Shown: positions 12,241 to 24,800, numbered from the stretch's first letter. The stretch is 64,000 bases of DNA from Coffea arabica (GCF_036785885.1 NC_092328.1:14034111-14098110); one strand, 5' to 3'. The notes: generated by a model from the sequence alone, not told the origin. Numbers and translations are program-made.

Positions 12241-12870
12241 GTTATTTATAGAAATTCTTATAGATTGCTAATCAATATAGGTCTCACATCAGTATATTCT
12301 CTTATAAAGAAATGGTCAATTCTCATCCAACCGAGCCAACTTTGTTAACTCCTAGGTTCACGATTCCACGTTTGAGCCCCGTTCAAATGCATTTTGCTCT
12401 GAGGCGCCACGTCAATAGAGGAATCGAGTGCTACATGATAGCCGAGAGTCATTGATGTGGGTTCGGTTTAATTGGATGTAATCCTAGCAAATAGGTCATT
12501 TCATGCAATAGCCGGGTCCTTAATCATCGAGGGCTAGAAACACATCAAATGCATATTTTGATGTAATAATTGAAATTTTTAATGTAAAACCTTTTATAAG
12601 TGCAATTCTACTAAAAAAATTCTGAATTATTCATTGCTAATCGTCAGTATGAATTAAATGGCTATTAAAAAAATATTAATCATTCTTCTCTCTTGCTTAT
12701 GAGCAAGAGTTACTACTAGATGTTTAACTCTAAAAAATAGTTACTAAATGAAATATTTTTGCATAAATGACAATATTATATGAAAGCTAAAGCAATTGTA
12801 AAAGAGATACAGCATCTGAATTTTTCGTCCAAAAAGGGCAATTCCCAGCCTCACCTCTCTATCGCTTGTT
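12241..12870. other. Intergenic DNA left of the Pack-MULE
   Basis: No gene is visible. A GC-richer block at 12330-12540 could be part of another SINE or LTR remnant but has no supporting border. Confidence 0.4.
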
Positions 12871-12879
12871 CTCTCTCCC

Positions 12880-13954
12880 CACTTGGGATCCTCAGTGACA
12901 TGTTTTCTATGCCAATCCAATGCCACCTATAGCATTGTGCCAAGTGTCATATTATTATTTACACTTTAATTTTTTAATAATTCAACTTGGTTTGGTTTAA
13001 CACAAGTTTTCTTTACCTCTAAAACTTTGAACCAAACTTAACCAACCGGTCTAATTCATATACCAATACTTTTGTAAGGCAACCACTCAAGATCAGTTGC
13101 TTTGGGAAAAAGAAAAAGATAACCCTAAACAAAATTGCCTCCAAAGTGGTTAATTTTGGTTCAATTCCTGTGTCGATGAATCCAATAACAATCCCTTCAC
13201 CAGCAGTTTCAGATCCACCTTCTTTTGCCCATCCCAGTTTATCTGATACTACATCTGAAAATTCATATCCAGTACCGTAGCACTTTACTGGCATTTGTGA
13301 AGTAACTCCAGATTTTCCATCTGGGTCATGCAACAGAAAACTTGTAGGTGCTCGCCATTTTGCTGCTTCTGCCATTACTCAGAGGGATATTTAATGCTTC
13401 CCAAGATTATGCTTCACCTTTTGATGGTGATGGTCATGGGACGTAACTGTTTCCTTCGCAATAGATAGTTTCCCAGAAAGCTAGGGATGCCATCTGGTTT
13501 GTTCTTTGCTCGAGAAAGCTAGGGATGGTAGGGCTTTAATTTGCGTACTTCCTGAATAGATCTTGTCAATTTGCTTCAACAGTCGAAGGCTACAGTTTTA
13601 GCTTATTAGGCAACGGTGCCATAAGCTTTCAGGGACTTTTTCTCTTTTTTACTTTGTTCAAAGCAATCAACGATGAAAAGGTTTGAACTTTGGAGGCAAT
13701 TTTGTTTAGGGTTATCTTTTTCTTTTTTCCAAAGCAACTGATCTTGAGTGGTTGCCTTACAAAAGTATTGGTATATGAATTAGATCGGTTGGTTAAGTTT
13801 GGTTCAAAATTTTAGAGGTAGAGAAAACTTGTGTTAAACCAAACCAAGTTGAATTATTAAAAAATTAAAGTGTAAATAATAACAGGACACTTGGCACAAT
13901 GCTATAGGTGACATTGGATTGGCATAGAAAACATGTCACTGAGGATCCCAAGTG
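12880..13954. mobile_element. Pack-MULE-like Mutator element with 268-bp terminal inverted repeats and a 9-bp target duplication
   Basis: The arms 12880-13147 and 13687-13954 are near-identical inverted copies. The left end reads CACTTGGGATCCTCAGTGAC and the right end is its reverse complement. The nine bases CTCTCTCCC stand directly outside both ends (12871-12879 and 13955-13963). Long inverted arms with a 9-bp duplication are the signature of Mutator-like elements. The CACT start recalls CACTA elements, but those make 3-bp duplications and have short ends. The 540-bp interior has no transposase; it carries pieces of a subtilisin-like protease gene, the hallmark of a Pack-MULE. Confidence 0.8.
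13148..13446. pseudogene. Captured subtilisin-like protease fragments, in divergent orientation
   Basis: On the minus strand, an ORF from 13375 contains GEGIVIGFIDTGIEP (13201-13156), the Asp active-site region of peptidase S8 (subtilase). On the plus strand, 13390-13443 encodes FNASQDYASPFDGDGHGT, the His active-site region, followed at once by TAA. In a real subtilase both motifs lie on one strand about 40-60 residues apart; here they run away from each other, so they must have been captured or rearranged separately. The first 50 residues of the minus-strand ORF are not recognised and may come from another source. No catalytic Ser region is present, so no protease could be made. Confidence 0.65.
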
Positions 13955-13963
13955 CTCTCTCCC

Positions 13964-14660
13964 TCTCAATTATTTCTCACTTCACCAAGTATTAGAAAGC
14001 CAATTCCATCAAATCATTTCACATGAGAAAACCAATTCCATGAAATCGTTTCACTTTCTTCAATGGCTTCCAAAAAACGAACACAAAGTTTTTGATAAGT
14101 TTTCTAGTAATTTTTGTCACAATTTCTTCCTTTAGACAAGCAGAAATATGTTTTTTCTTGATTTACATCCAAGTCAAAACGGTAAGCGATTCAAATTATT
14201 TTAGTCTCTAAGTTGACTCAGTCCAAGTTGTCCAAATTTAAGCATGCCGCCGCCAATCCTCGTGTCTCTGATCCAAGTTCCGGTGATCACTCGGCCGGTC
14301 CGTCCACTTCATCCGTGATCACAGCATCACTACCATCCCCTGCTAAGAGCCCAGCCTAAAACCATTCCCAAATTAAATAAATGGCTTAATAAAACTTCAC
14401 ACTACCAGGCTAAGTACTGCGTACAAACAAAATATCCAAGGCAAAGCATAGGCGAAGAAAATGGATTGATATTGGTGCAATCTGATCCATTATCATAGAG
14501 CAATTCCGAACCTGATTTTTAGCTCAATATTGGTGTATCAATTTGTATTTTGGTATTTTCGTCAAAATTTGAATAATATTTGGTACCTTACTATAGAACC
14601 GATCCTTGTTTACCAACCAGATATTGTCTAAAAAAATAGACAAGAGTTGATAACAAACCA
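13964..14660. other. Intergenic DNA between Pack-MULE and HSP70 fragment
   Basis: No supported gene. A GC-richer patch at 14240-14360 has no open frame of note. Confidence 0.45.
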
Positions 14661-15270
14661 GATATGCAGCAACAGCTTCATCAGGGATCACAATAACTTG
14701 GGCTCCTTGCCAGTGAGCTTTCTGACAAGATCCTGGACAGCAGGTATTCTTATTAATCCGCCAACAAGAATTACTTCATCGATATCATCCAACGAAAGCT
14801 TTGCGTCCCTCAAGGAAGTCTCAACGGGCGTCTTTATCCTACAAAAGATATCCGCATTCATCAGGGGCATACCAAATTTATCAACCGCATAGGATAAAGC
14901 ATCAAATTCAATTAATGAAAACCTGAACAGCTATCTATCCCCATCAGTCAGCTAAAAAATTGGTACCTGTCTAGTAAATATGAACATAATTCTTCAAATT
15001 TTTGCCCTCTCAGCTGTTTCTGTGAGACGTTGAAGAGCTTGTTTATCTATCAGAAGCTCTATTCCTTCATTTCTGTTGAAGTTCTCAGCATGCCAATCAA
15101 CAATTCTCTGTACAAAATCACGCATAGTATACCTCAGATAATAAAAAAGATAATCATTACAAGATTAATTAGGCCACATCTTATACCTCATCAAATAAAT
15201 CACCACCAAGATGTCCAATGGTTACGGTTGATAAAACTCAAAAACTTTCCATCCCTGAACACGAAAACTG
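14661..15270 (-). pseudogene. Plastid-type HSP70 gene fragment, unprocessed and frameshifted
   Basis: The minus strand encodes, in pieces, the C-terminal half of an HSP70 ATPase domain: IGHLGGDLFDE (near 15190-15225), [17 protein letters not shown] then [19 protein letters not shown] (about 15110-15005), [11 protein letters not shown] (to 14967), then [20 protein letters not shown] and [26 protein letters not shown] (14838-14700). The wording fits the DnaK-like organellar (chloroplast) class. Two introns with GT...AG borders are retained (14839-14966, and roughly 15111-15188), so this is a piece of genomic DNA and not a retrocopy. An extra A gives a frameshift at the AERAK/FEEL junction, about 40 residues normally found there are missing, and the frame shifts again after LTGKEP. 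There is no start, and no substrate-binding domain. Confidence 0.85.
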
Positions 15271-15695
15271 CAGAAAAAAGCAATGTTCAACGGTTACTTG
15301 GACAGTTAATCAGAACCAACCACCCATCCACATATTCACATAATGAATACAATTACTTTAAGAATTTCAGGGTTAAAATGAAAAAAAAAAAGAGTTTGTA
15401 TGTCTCACCTAATAAAAATACTATTGTGTAGCAAATATTAATGTAATGATATCAAGGCAAGACAACAAACAATAGAAACAAAAGTAATTTATTAATCAAT
15501 CAGGACATATGTCCAAAATTCTTTTCCTGAAAGATACGAAAAAAAAAATTTGTTGATTCTGAAGAAGAATATGAGTAGGTTAGGCTGAACATCTGGGAGC
15601 ATAGTTAATTCCAGTAATATGTAATGAAAGTTGACATTCCACGAATCTAGTTTATGATTCTGCTTCCTGAAATGCACAATGTAGCATTTGAATCC
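15271..15695. other. Short intergenic stretch before the truncated LINE
   Basis: AT-rich, with an A-run near 15380. I see no gene or element border in it. Confidence 0.4.
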
Positions 15696-15708
15696 GACTC
15701 AGGATCTG

Positions 15709-18700
15709 TTTTTTTTTTTTTTCCGAAACGTTAGTAAACTTGCATTGATCTAGAAGAAGAATTTACATATCGAGCAACGGCTCGTTAACCTGTACAGCTT
15801 GTGTTCAACAACACGGAGGAAAAGATGCTTCCTCATCCAACAAAATGCCTAAAGCATATGAGCTAACATTAGCATTAGTGATACTGTTATCATTCTTATC
15901 TAAGCAAAAGGAGCACATTCGAAACAATGACATTAAGCAAAATATATCCTCTAAAATCATTGTCAATCTGCCATCAGATGCTTTGCCATGCATAATTTGT
16001 CTCAGCACTTCTTTGTTTTGGACCTGTACTTTGATATTGCGCCATCCTCTTTCCAGCGCTTTGCACAGCACTAGTCTGATTGCTGAAGCCACATCCGTAT
16101 TCTTGTTTCCATGACTCCTGTCCTTTAGAGCCCAGGACTCTGTTGCGTCATGTGACCTTGTTTTGATAGTAACCCCAATACCCAACACGGCAGGTCTCAA
16201 TAGGCTAGTTGTTGTCACTTTCATCCTTATCAAGTCCTGGTCCTCTTGTGTCTCATGTTCACCCTCCAGGTCTGGCATTGTTTCTGTTGTACTTAGATCA
16301 GCTTCGTGCCTATTTACTTCCTCCATTTCCAACCATTCTTTGTGTGCTTTTTGGATTACTTTGCACGGTTGGTGGTTACCACAGTTCTCAAATTCCCTCT
16401 TGTTCCTTTCTTTCCAAATCTGCCATAAAATGTTTGCAGTGAGGCCAATATGGCTGTTACCCTCTTGTCTAGATTTAGCTTCTGTGATTCTTCCCCACCA
16501 CTTTGTGAAGTTGTACCTCTGGTTTTTTGCACCATCCCACCTAACTGGAGCTACTTTCCAGACATCTTTTGCTAGGGGACATTGCAAGAGTGTGTGTTCT
16601 ATCGTTTCTGGCTCTTCTCCACATCTCTTGCATACTGGATCTCCTGTTGCAGCTTTCCTGTGGATTGCCTCTCTGACTGGTAGCACTCCGTTAACACACT
16701 TCCAGATAAACACCTTAACTTTGTGTTTGATATTAAGCTTCCACAGTGTATTCCAAATCTGCCTGCTTTGATTACTGCCTGCCTCGAAGCTAGTTCCAGC
16801 AGGTTCCTTCCCTTTGTTGCTCCTTGTCCTCTCAACCAAGAACCTCTTGTAACCAGCTCTCACTGTATATTCGCCCCCTTCACTGTGTTTCCAGAAGTTG
16901 GAGTCTGGTCTACCTGCAAAGCTAATTGGAATACTAAGAATCCTTTCCGCATCAGTCTTGTTGAACAATCTGAAAATTATATTAGTGTTCTATCTGCTTT
17001 GGTTGATTAGCTGCTAAACAGATACAAATTCACAGTTTGGGGGCCTTGGAGTTGTAGGATAACCTGATGGAGAATCAGGAATCCATTTATGCTCCCATAT
17101 GTTTGTGCCTCTCCCATTTCCAATTCTTCTCCTTACTCCTTCTTCCACTATCCCTCTGACATCCATTATTCCTTTCCAAAACTAGGACGCATTACCCTGA
17201 GCTTTACAAGTGAAAATTGATTCCTTGGGGAAGTACTTGGCTTTCAAGACTTTACTGACTAGGAGGTTTGGTTTAATTTGGTGATTAATCTCCGAACCTG
17301 TTTTCCTAGTAGGGCTTTGTTGAAAGCTTCCAGATCCTTAAATCCCAACCCACCTTCCTGTCGGTCCTAAGCCATTCTCCTCCAAGATATCCAGTGCATC
17401 TTGTTTTTGCCATTTGTTTTACCCCACCAATAATTAGCCATAGCTGTGTTGATGTCCTTGAGGAGTTTCTTAGGCAATTTGAAACAAGACATAACATAGG
17501 TTGGCATGGCCATTGTGACGGCTTTGAGCATGACTTCCTTTCCAGCAGAACTTAGCAATTTATTCTTCCAACTTTCCAATGTTCGCTTGATATTGTCTCT
17601 TATGTAGCCAAAGATTTGATCCTTAGTTCTAGAGATAACCATAGGGAGACCAAGATACTTCCCTTGCTTCACCTCTGCCATTCCCCCTAGAGCACTACAT
17701 TTCTCTTGTTTCTGGCTACTTGTCAATTTTTTGCTAAAAAACACTGATGATTTCTCTAGATTGATTAGCTGTCCAGAGGCCTGTTCATAATCTTGAAGAA
17801 TCTTCATGATTTCCTTCGCTTGTTGCACATCAGCTCTACAGAATATAAGCGAATCATCTGCAAAAAAGAGGTGAGTAATGCTTGGACCTTGCCTACTGAT
17901 CTTCATACCTTTCAGATTCTTGCTTTCTGCTGATCTTTGAAGTAGATTTGAGAAGCCTTCTGAGCAAATAAAAAACAGGTAAGGTGAGAGAGGGTCTCCC
18001 TGCCTTATTCCCCTTCTCGGCTTCACAAATCCTTTGACTTCTCCATTGCAATTAAAAGAGTAGGATACAGTTTCCAGACATCTTGATACCCAGTTTACCC
18101 ACTTAGCACAGAAGCCCATTCTTGTCATCATGTCTCTAACAAAGTGACATTCAACTCTATCGTAAGCTTTAGCCATATCTAACTTGATAGCCATATACCC
18201 TTCTTTCCCATGCCTTTTGTTTTTCAGATATTGCATATATTCCTGAGCAATGATCACATTATCTAGGATTTGTCTATCTGGTATAAAGGCAGATTGATTT
18301 TTACAAATGCACTTGTCAAGAACAGTTTTCAGTCTGTTTGCCAAGATTTTTGAGATGATTTTATACAAGACACTACACAAACTGATTGGTCTATAGTCTT
18401 TCAAGGTAGTTGGGTTCAAAATTTTTGGAATGAGAGAGATAACTGTATGGTTGATAGACTTAAGCATGCAACCAGTCACAAAGAAATCTTGGACAGCTTG
18501 AACCACTTCCTTTTTTTATCACTTTCCAGAATTTTTGGAAGAACAGCGGAGTCATTCCATCCATTCCAGGGGCTTTATCTGGGTTCATGGAAAAAACGGC
18601 AGACCTGATTTCCTCCTCATGCACTGGTTTAGTCAAATTGGAGTTCATATCCTCGGTAATAAAGTGTGGGATACCCCTTAGTACCTCTGAGTTATCTTCT

Positions 18701-19301
18701 TTCCCTCCACTGGTAAACAGCCTCCTATAGAACATGGACATCTCAGCAATTATATCTTCATCATTTTTTGTCCAAGATCCGTCCTCTCTTTGGATATTAC
18801 AAATCCTATTCTTGTTTCTCCTCCCTCTCACATAGGCATGAAAGAAGCTAGTGTTCTTGTCTCCCTCTCTTAGCCATCTCACTCTAGCTTTTTGACTCCA
18901 AAAAGATTCTTCCTCTCTATATGCCTCTTTGAGTTGTTCCTTAAGTTCAGACCTGATTATGCTTTTGTTCTCCACATCTGACACGTTCAAGCTCTCTAGC
19001 CTACCCTTAATGTCATTGATTTTCACTTTGAAATTTGACTGGAAAGTGTTCTTCCATTTTAAGAGTTCAATTATGCAATTCTTCACTTTCCTTGTCACTT
19101 GAAACATCCTAGTTCCTTGTTCCTCCTTGTTCCATCCATTCTCAATAACTTGTTGTATACCTTCCTTTTGAATCCATCTCTTATCAAAGTAAAAACGTTT
19201 CCTCTTTTTCCTTTTTTCTGCACTCTTATTCAGGGATGGAAGATTCAGATTCAGCTCAGATTCAGTAAAAAAGTTCAGATTCATGAAAAGTGCGGAAAAA
19301 A
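15709..19301 (-). mobile_element. 5'-truncated LINE (L1-type) with poly(A) tail and 13-bp target duplication
   Basis: The poly(A) tail appears as a T-run at 15709-15722 on the plus strand. GACTCAGGATCTG before it (15696-15708) recurs with one mismatch as GACTCAGGGTCTG at 19302-19314, the expected duplication. The element keeps only the distal part of ORF2: after the endonuclease/RT linker it carries reverse transcriptase, zf-RVT and RNase H. LINE homology to the copy at 39693-45842 stops near 19230; the last 70 bp or so to 19301 are filler unlike a LINE. Confidence 0.85.
15805..19230 (-). pseudogene. LINE ORF2 remnant (reverse transcriptase, zf-RVT, RNase H), frameshifted
   Basis: Reading leftward from about 19230: the linker (RKRFYFDKRW...), the RT fingers (SMNPDKAPGMDGMTPLFFQK), a frameshift near 18490, then RT palm with RQGDPLSPYLF and the catalytic FFADD at 17853-17867. 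An in-frame TAG near 17370 follows WISWRRMA, and further frame breaks occur through about 16970. From 16968 an open frame of 387 codons carries the zf-RVT Cys/His cluster (CKRCGEEPETIEHTLLQC) and an RNase H-like end, stopping at 15805. The endonuclease and ORF1 are absent because of 5' truncation. The protein would copy LINE RNA at a nicked target; this copy cannot. Confidence 0.88.
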
Positions 19302-19305
19302 GACT

Positions 19306-19966
19306 CAGGGTCTGTTTGATTATGTAAAAAAGTGCTAAATCTGAAAATTTTCAAACATTCAGATGTTTTGAGTGTTTGATAAATGAAAATCCATTTGCTG
19401 AACTTGTTAAATAGTGCTGAACTTGTGTGTATTTTTTTCAGCACAAGAATCTTAACTGAATGCTTAATTTTGATAAGAATCAATAGAATTGCTTCAATTA
19501 CCCTATCTTATCTACCAAATCTACCCTTGTTTATTAATTATGTTCAAAATTATTATATAATTAAACAACCTAATATTCTCTATCTAATGATTTTCTATTT
19601 CTCTTTTCTCCCTTTTGAATGACTTTCACTTATTCTCCATACACCTCATATAATATAATTCATCTTTTATATTAATTTGATTTAAAAATAAATATTGTCA
19701 TTTTCATATCTAATATTTTTAGCTAATTAAATCATATGTTCTATTTCTTTTTTGGATGAAAAGATATAAGGGCAAAATTGTCAAATTTAACTTATTAAGC
19801 ATTCAGTTATAAATGTTTATCAAATAGTATAAATAGGTTTAGCATTAAAATTCAGACAATCATAATTTTTTTCAGTGTTTAAAATTCAGCAAATTAATTA
19901 TTTCAGTATTCAGATTTCAGAATTCAGACTTTAGAATTCAGATTCAGTTTTATCAAATGGAACCTT
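19306..19966. mobile_element. hAT-like MITE, rich in CTGAA/TTCAG motifs
   Basis: The left end (CAGGGTCTGTTTGATTA) and the reverse complement of the right end (AAGGTTCCATTTGATAA) match at 12 of 17 positions. The interior near both ends repeats TTCAG/CTGAA words. There is no coding region. Its left end lies inside the target duplication of the LINE at 15709-19301, so the LINE inserted at the MITE's edge. No 8-bp duplication was found, so membership in hAT is inferred from style only. Confidence 0.5.
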
Positions 19967-21824
19967 AGTGTGTACAGAAGAGTTCCAAAAAGCTCTCCTA
20001 AGCCATTGGATCAAATCCCAATGGATCTGTTGACTTGTTAGTTTGAATATGCTCATGTATTTTCAACCAAAGCGCAACTCCTGCAACCATTTGTCTCCCA
20101 GTCAAATAAGGCACGACCAGACAAATGCCTTGTTGAGGGGGAATCACCCATCACTCTTAAATCTCAATCCATTAAGGAACTACACCTGAAGAATGTGTTT
20201 GCTATAAAAATAGAAATATACCCTTGATATCTCACGAACTATCCAATTCTAGTACCCACAACAAAAGGCTAGTAGACAAATAGCAGATAAGCCATTTTCT
20301 TCATTTTATTTTATTAAGTTCTAACAAGTCGACGCAGTTTCTTTTTCATTAAATACAGTGAAAAAGAAATTGCATTTCAACGAGCTTAGAAGAATAGCTT
20401 CAGCCAACTGCCATAACCTGAAGAATAAGGTAGGTGGATGCAACTCATTAACTAAGCACCATAGCACGGAGACAAAGTATATAAAGAATAAGAAAGAAAA
20501 ACCTTGTTCAAGACTCTAATAGTGAGTTCTCAACTTTCTTCGAATTTTCTCTGCAACTTGAGAGTGGAATAAAGCTTTTAATCCACCATTGGAAGATTCA
20601 TACAATTGTACGAAAATTTCTCAACGAAAAAGCAATTTCTAAACTGAACGTTAAAATGCTTTTACATCAATTAAAATAAAGTAGTTGCTAATGCCTGTAA
20701 CTTGTTTTTCTATCTTCAGTTAATTTTGATTTAAGTTACTCTGGTTGCAGTATATATTTTGAATAGCCATGAACCTTTTTTTTTTTTTGCATAATAGATA
20801 TAATTTGAAGATGTAAATGATGAAGTTCCTTGAAGCTGTACAATTGGGAACAAGAAAATTATTTTGAGTTTAAAGTAAAATGTAAGATCATGTTCGCATT
20901 TTTTTTTATTATCTTCATTTTTCACTCCTACGGGTTAAAATTAACTTCATATGAAATGTGCAGCTATCCTCATCTCTTTGAGGAACACATAAGAAAGGCG
21001 GAGAAAAAGGGGATCAACTACTAAAAACCAATAATTTAAAATAACATCAACTAAAAATAACCATCGGTGTTGGTCAAGTGATCAGAAAAAGAATTTTATA
21101 GTTCATCCCACTATCAAATTCAAGTTCAAATCCCGAGCCTAATAATTTGGTAATAAGAAAGGGTGTGAGAAGACGAAGGAGGGCTAAAAAAAAAAAAAAT
21201 CAACCAAGGAACTCAACAACAACCGAACATAAAATGGAATTCAGGTGAATTGATTGCAGCCCAAATAATTTTAGAATGCCACTTTGGGTGGTGGGCTGGC
21301 CTACTGGTTAGAATGTTAAGTCCGCAACTGGCGTTAAAGAAGAAAATCAGTCCAGAAAAGGAATTTACTCGGAGTGAGTGAAGAATTGAACTCTCAACAG
21401 AAAATTTTCCATCTCTTTACCAGAAAAGCATGACTTTCGGTAAAAGCATGCATTCCTTTACCAAAAAACATACAGATTTTCATCAAAAGCATGCATTCCT
21501 AAACTGTACAAAAATTTTGCCCCATATCCGGTTTTGGGAGAAATTTTCATCTTTCTAGCAATCTCCTATAGTAGCGCACTGGAGAGGTTAGGTTATTATC
21601 TGGTATCACTGGGGATATATATTTAGTTAATCATATTCCTTCAGAAGGAAAAAGCTATACAAACTTAACAATGATCTACAGATATTGTGACCCTACTATG
21701 CGCAGGCTGCCAGGGGAAGTAAAATTGGCAGCAAGAACCACAGTTTTGAATCTTCAAATATGACACCAAGCACACAGCTGGGCAAACAGGAACCAGATAA
21801 TTGCATCTATGAGTACTGGAACAG
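19967..21824. other. Intergenic DNA and 3' flank of the CCA gene
   Basis: No coding gene. It contains a SINE-like unit at 21064-21199, and its right end up to 21824 should hold the 3' untranslated region of the CCA gene, whose poly(A) site I could not place. Confidence 0.5.
21064..21199 (+). mobile_element. tRNA-derived SINE with poly(A) tail
   Basis: A GGTCAAGTGATC A-box-like element (21072-21083) is followed by a B-box-like GTTCAAATCCCGAG (21124-21137), then about 45 bp of body and an A-run at 21186-21199. This is the layout of a plant SINE. A possible second head (GGCCTACTGGTTAGAATG) lies at about 21298. No clear target duplication was identified. Confidence 0.55.
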
Positions 21825-24800
21825 TTACTCCAATCTTGCGCGTTTGGAGGATGCTTCATTCATCCATTGAATACATTTATCTTTAGATTCAAAGGGATGG
21901 GCAAGCTGCCACTCGATCATCTTCTGTTGCTGCAAAGAACAAATTGGCAGAAACCTCAATTATTTCAGCTATAATGTATTCCATAGCTTTACTTCAAAAG
22001 TATGATGATTTACCCATTCTCTGACAAGTGGTCCTCCAGTCTTAAGATCCAAAATACTCATAATCTCCTTTCCATCCACCAACGGTTTTACTTCCCAAAC
22101 TTTATCTAGACCTGCATCCACACAAGAGACAAAAACCTAAGAGAGAATAGCATTAAGTTATGAGACAATGAAAAAAAATCCAAGTTCACTGTCAGGTTGC
22201 CATTCAAACATTCTCCCCACCCTTTTTCAAGTCATCTAAATTTTTGAAGGTGGGTTAATGAGCTAGATGGCAGGGAAGAAGCAGCCACTCTCAGAAGAAC
22301 AAGTAAAAAATGATTACAGATAAGCCAGCAATTCTGCCAAGACAGAACTATAGAAGTGGCTTCTAAAAAATCTGTTGCATTGTTTAAGTGTTATTAGCAA
22401 AGTGCCCAAGCTTATAGACCATTCAAAGCATTCTCAAGAAACCCTCTTTGTATGATTTAGTACTTCACAATTTGCTTTTAACTTTCAGAGTCAAAAACCC
22501 AAAACAAAATGGGGAGATCTAGATGCAAATTTATCCGACAAGTCCATGCTTTTTAGAAAAAGAGTGCAAAAGCTTACTATCCAAAAGTATAATCCTCTGC
22601 ATAGTTTGGATAGTAAGCTTCTGAAGAGAAATGATCGAGTGCAAAAGCATACTATCCAAACTATGTTCATCTTCTCAGCAGAAATGATCACACAGTTTCA
22701 GCTTCTACACATCTGACAATGCGATAAGAAGAGAATTTTACTCATAATGACATGCAGAGGCCTCATAATTTAATTCACAAAATAAGCATAGAACTCACAA
22801 GGTTCTGTAACCCATATAATAATTTCATGAGAATATGCTGAAAGAAAGAATTGATTATCCCGAAAATCATATTTGTGATGCAGAAAACATGTATAAGGCT
22901 AGAAACCTTCCAAAAGATTCTTCCAGCAATTTGGTTTTGGTTTGGCAGCCAAAAACTTGAATAATAAGTTTGAGTTGATATAGCTTCAGGAGATTATGCT
23001 GAAAATTGAACAGCAGAGGAAGGGAAGAAATTTTAAAATCCCATATAAGTTGCTTTGACATCACAAGGTAAGGCTCATACAAACTTCAAAATGTTCCAAA
23101 CATTCTGGCTCCAAGCATAAATTCCACTGTTTTTTGTACATAGAATTTTTTTAAACACTTGTGGACTTCCAACAGCCAATAATAGTTACTTTTATGTCAA
23201 AAATCATATATCTACACGATCTAACCATCCAACATTGTAAAACAAAGTCAGTACTATCTGGCTCTTGCAAAACCTAAGTAAAATAGTTCGAAGTATGACT
23301 TGTCAGCAATAGCCACTAGTGAAACTTTTCCCAGAACTTTCCAAATAATAAGCCAAATGCCAATTGGCAGTACAAAGTTTACCCTAATTCTTTCAAAGTT
23401 TGCCAACTAAACTGCCAGGCTTGGGAAAATTCCACTTTGTTCCAATAAAGTTTAAAGAAGAAACAAGTTGGCATGCCAAAATCCTAATTAGATCTATTTA
23501 GAACTCCTTAACCTTAACCTACTGCAAACCATGAGGAATATATTTTCAAGGCCAAGAATTCTGGAAACACCGCAATATACAGCTATGGCAAGCCAGTCAC
23601 AAATGCAGGCTACATAATGCATAATTCTAGACAGATACACAATCCTCGGATTCCAACTCATCATCTCAAGTGATAGAACTACTGGTCCTACAAGCTTCTA
23701 GAAACTACTGGTTGCACCAACCAACCACAGCTACTTGGTTGTAAACACACAATCAACTCAATGACCACTTTTGTATTTCTATGGTATGGTAGACTTTTGA
23801 GTGGTAAGGGAAAAAAAAACACTTCATTAGCTGGTAGTTGCATGAGACCATACTGGTGATGAGAGTAACCAAGAGCACAGATGAAAGCAGATCAAGGACA
23901 GTTTACACAGTTGTATTGCAGTCACAGAAGTTTTGAGATTCTAATTAGAATACTTGGCATACCACTTTCACAAATGAAATGAAAAGAATAGCTAGAGATC
24001 TGAGCATATGAACTATCCAAGCTTAAAATCTCATCTCAAACACATATTAGATGCTCAATTAGAGAACTCAACCACAAGAACAAGCACATTCATCTTCACC
24101 AAAATTTGTATATTTAAGCTAACCCATAAATAAGAACATGAACAAGAGATAGCAACCATACCTTTTTCCAGAATTGCTTCCTCAACCATGTTATATACTT
24201 CTCTCCTCTTATCAAATTCAAAAGAACTGGTGGCAGAATAAATATCTGTAGGGTATAACAGCATAGACAGCAGTAATGCAGCCCTCCAAAAGTCTTTGAT
24301 GTCTCGTAAGAGTAATCCTGCAAGTTGAAGTAAATGCCAAGCATTGGCTGCAAAAGTCAAGGACACTATACTTGAAGAACTGATAGACCATTCATCCACA
24401 CAAATAAAGTCTTCTTGAGAATTTTTTAGAGTAAACCATTGCCTGTTATCTCACATGTCTCAAGCATTGGCTGCAAAAGTCAAGGGCACTATACTTGAAG
24501 AACCGCTAGATCATTCATCCACTCAAATAATGTCTTCTTGAGAATTTTTTAGAATAATTTATTGTCTATCATCTAACATGTTCCCCACCCTCCACCCTCC
24601 GAATATTTATTTAAACAAAAAAAAAAAAGCTGTGTTGTTGCATCTCATAATACAGGTATTAGTTCTTTTTAAAATTAATCCAGAAGTCTCACAATAATTT
24701 CAAGACCATTGCACATTCTCAAAATGTTTTGTGCAGATATTACTGAACCAACAATAAACTTTAAATACTTCTAGATACTTAAGCACATCCTATCAACACC

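Noticed and set aside
16163..16771. A 202-codon plus-strand ORF
   Set aside because: It is the antisense shadow of the LINE RNase H and zf-RVT region.
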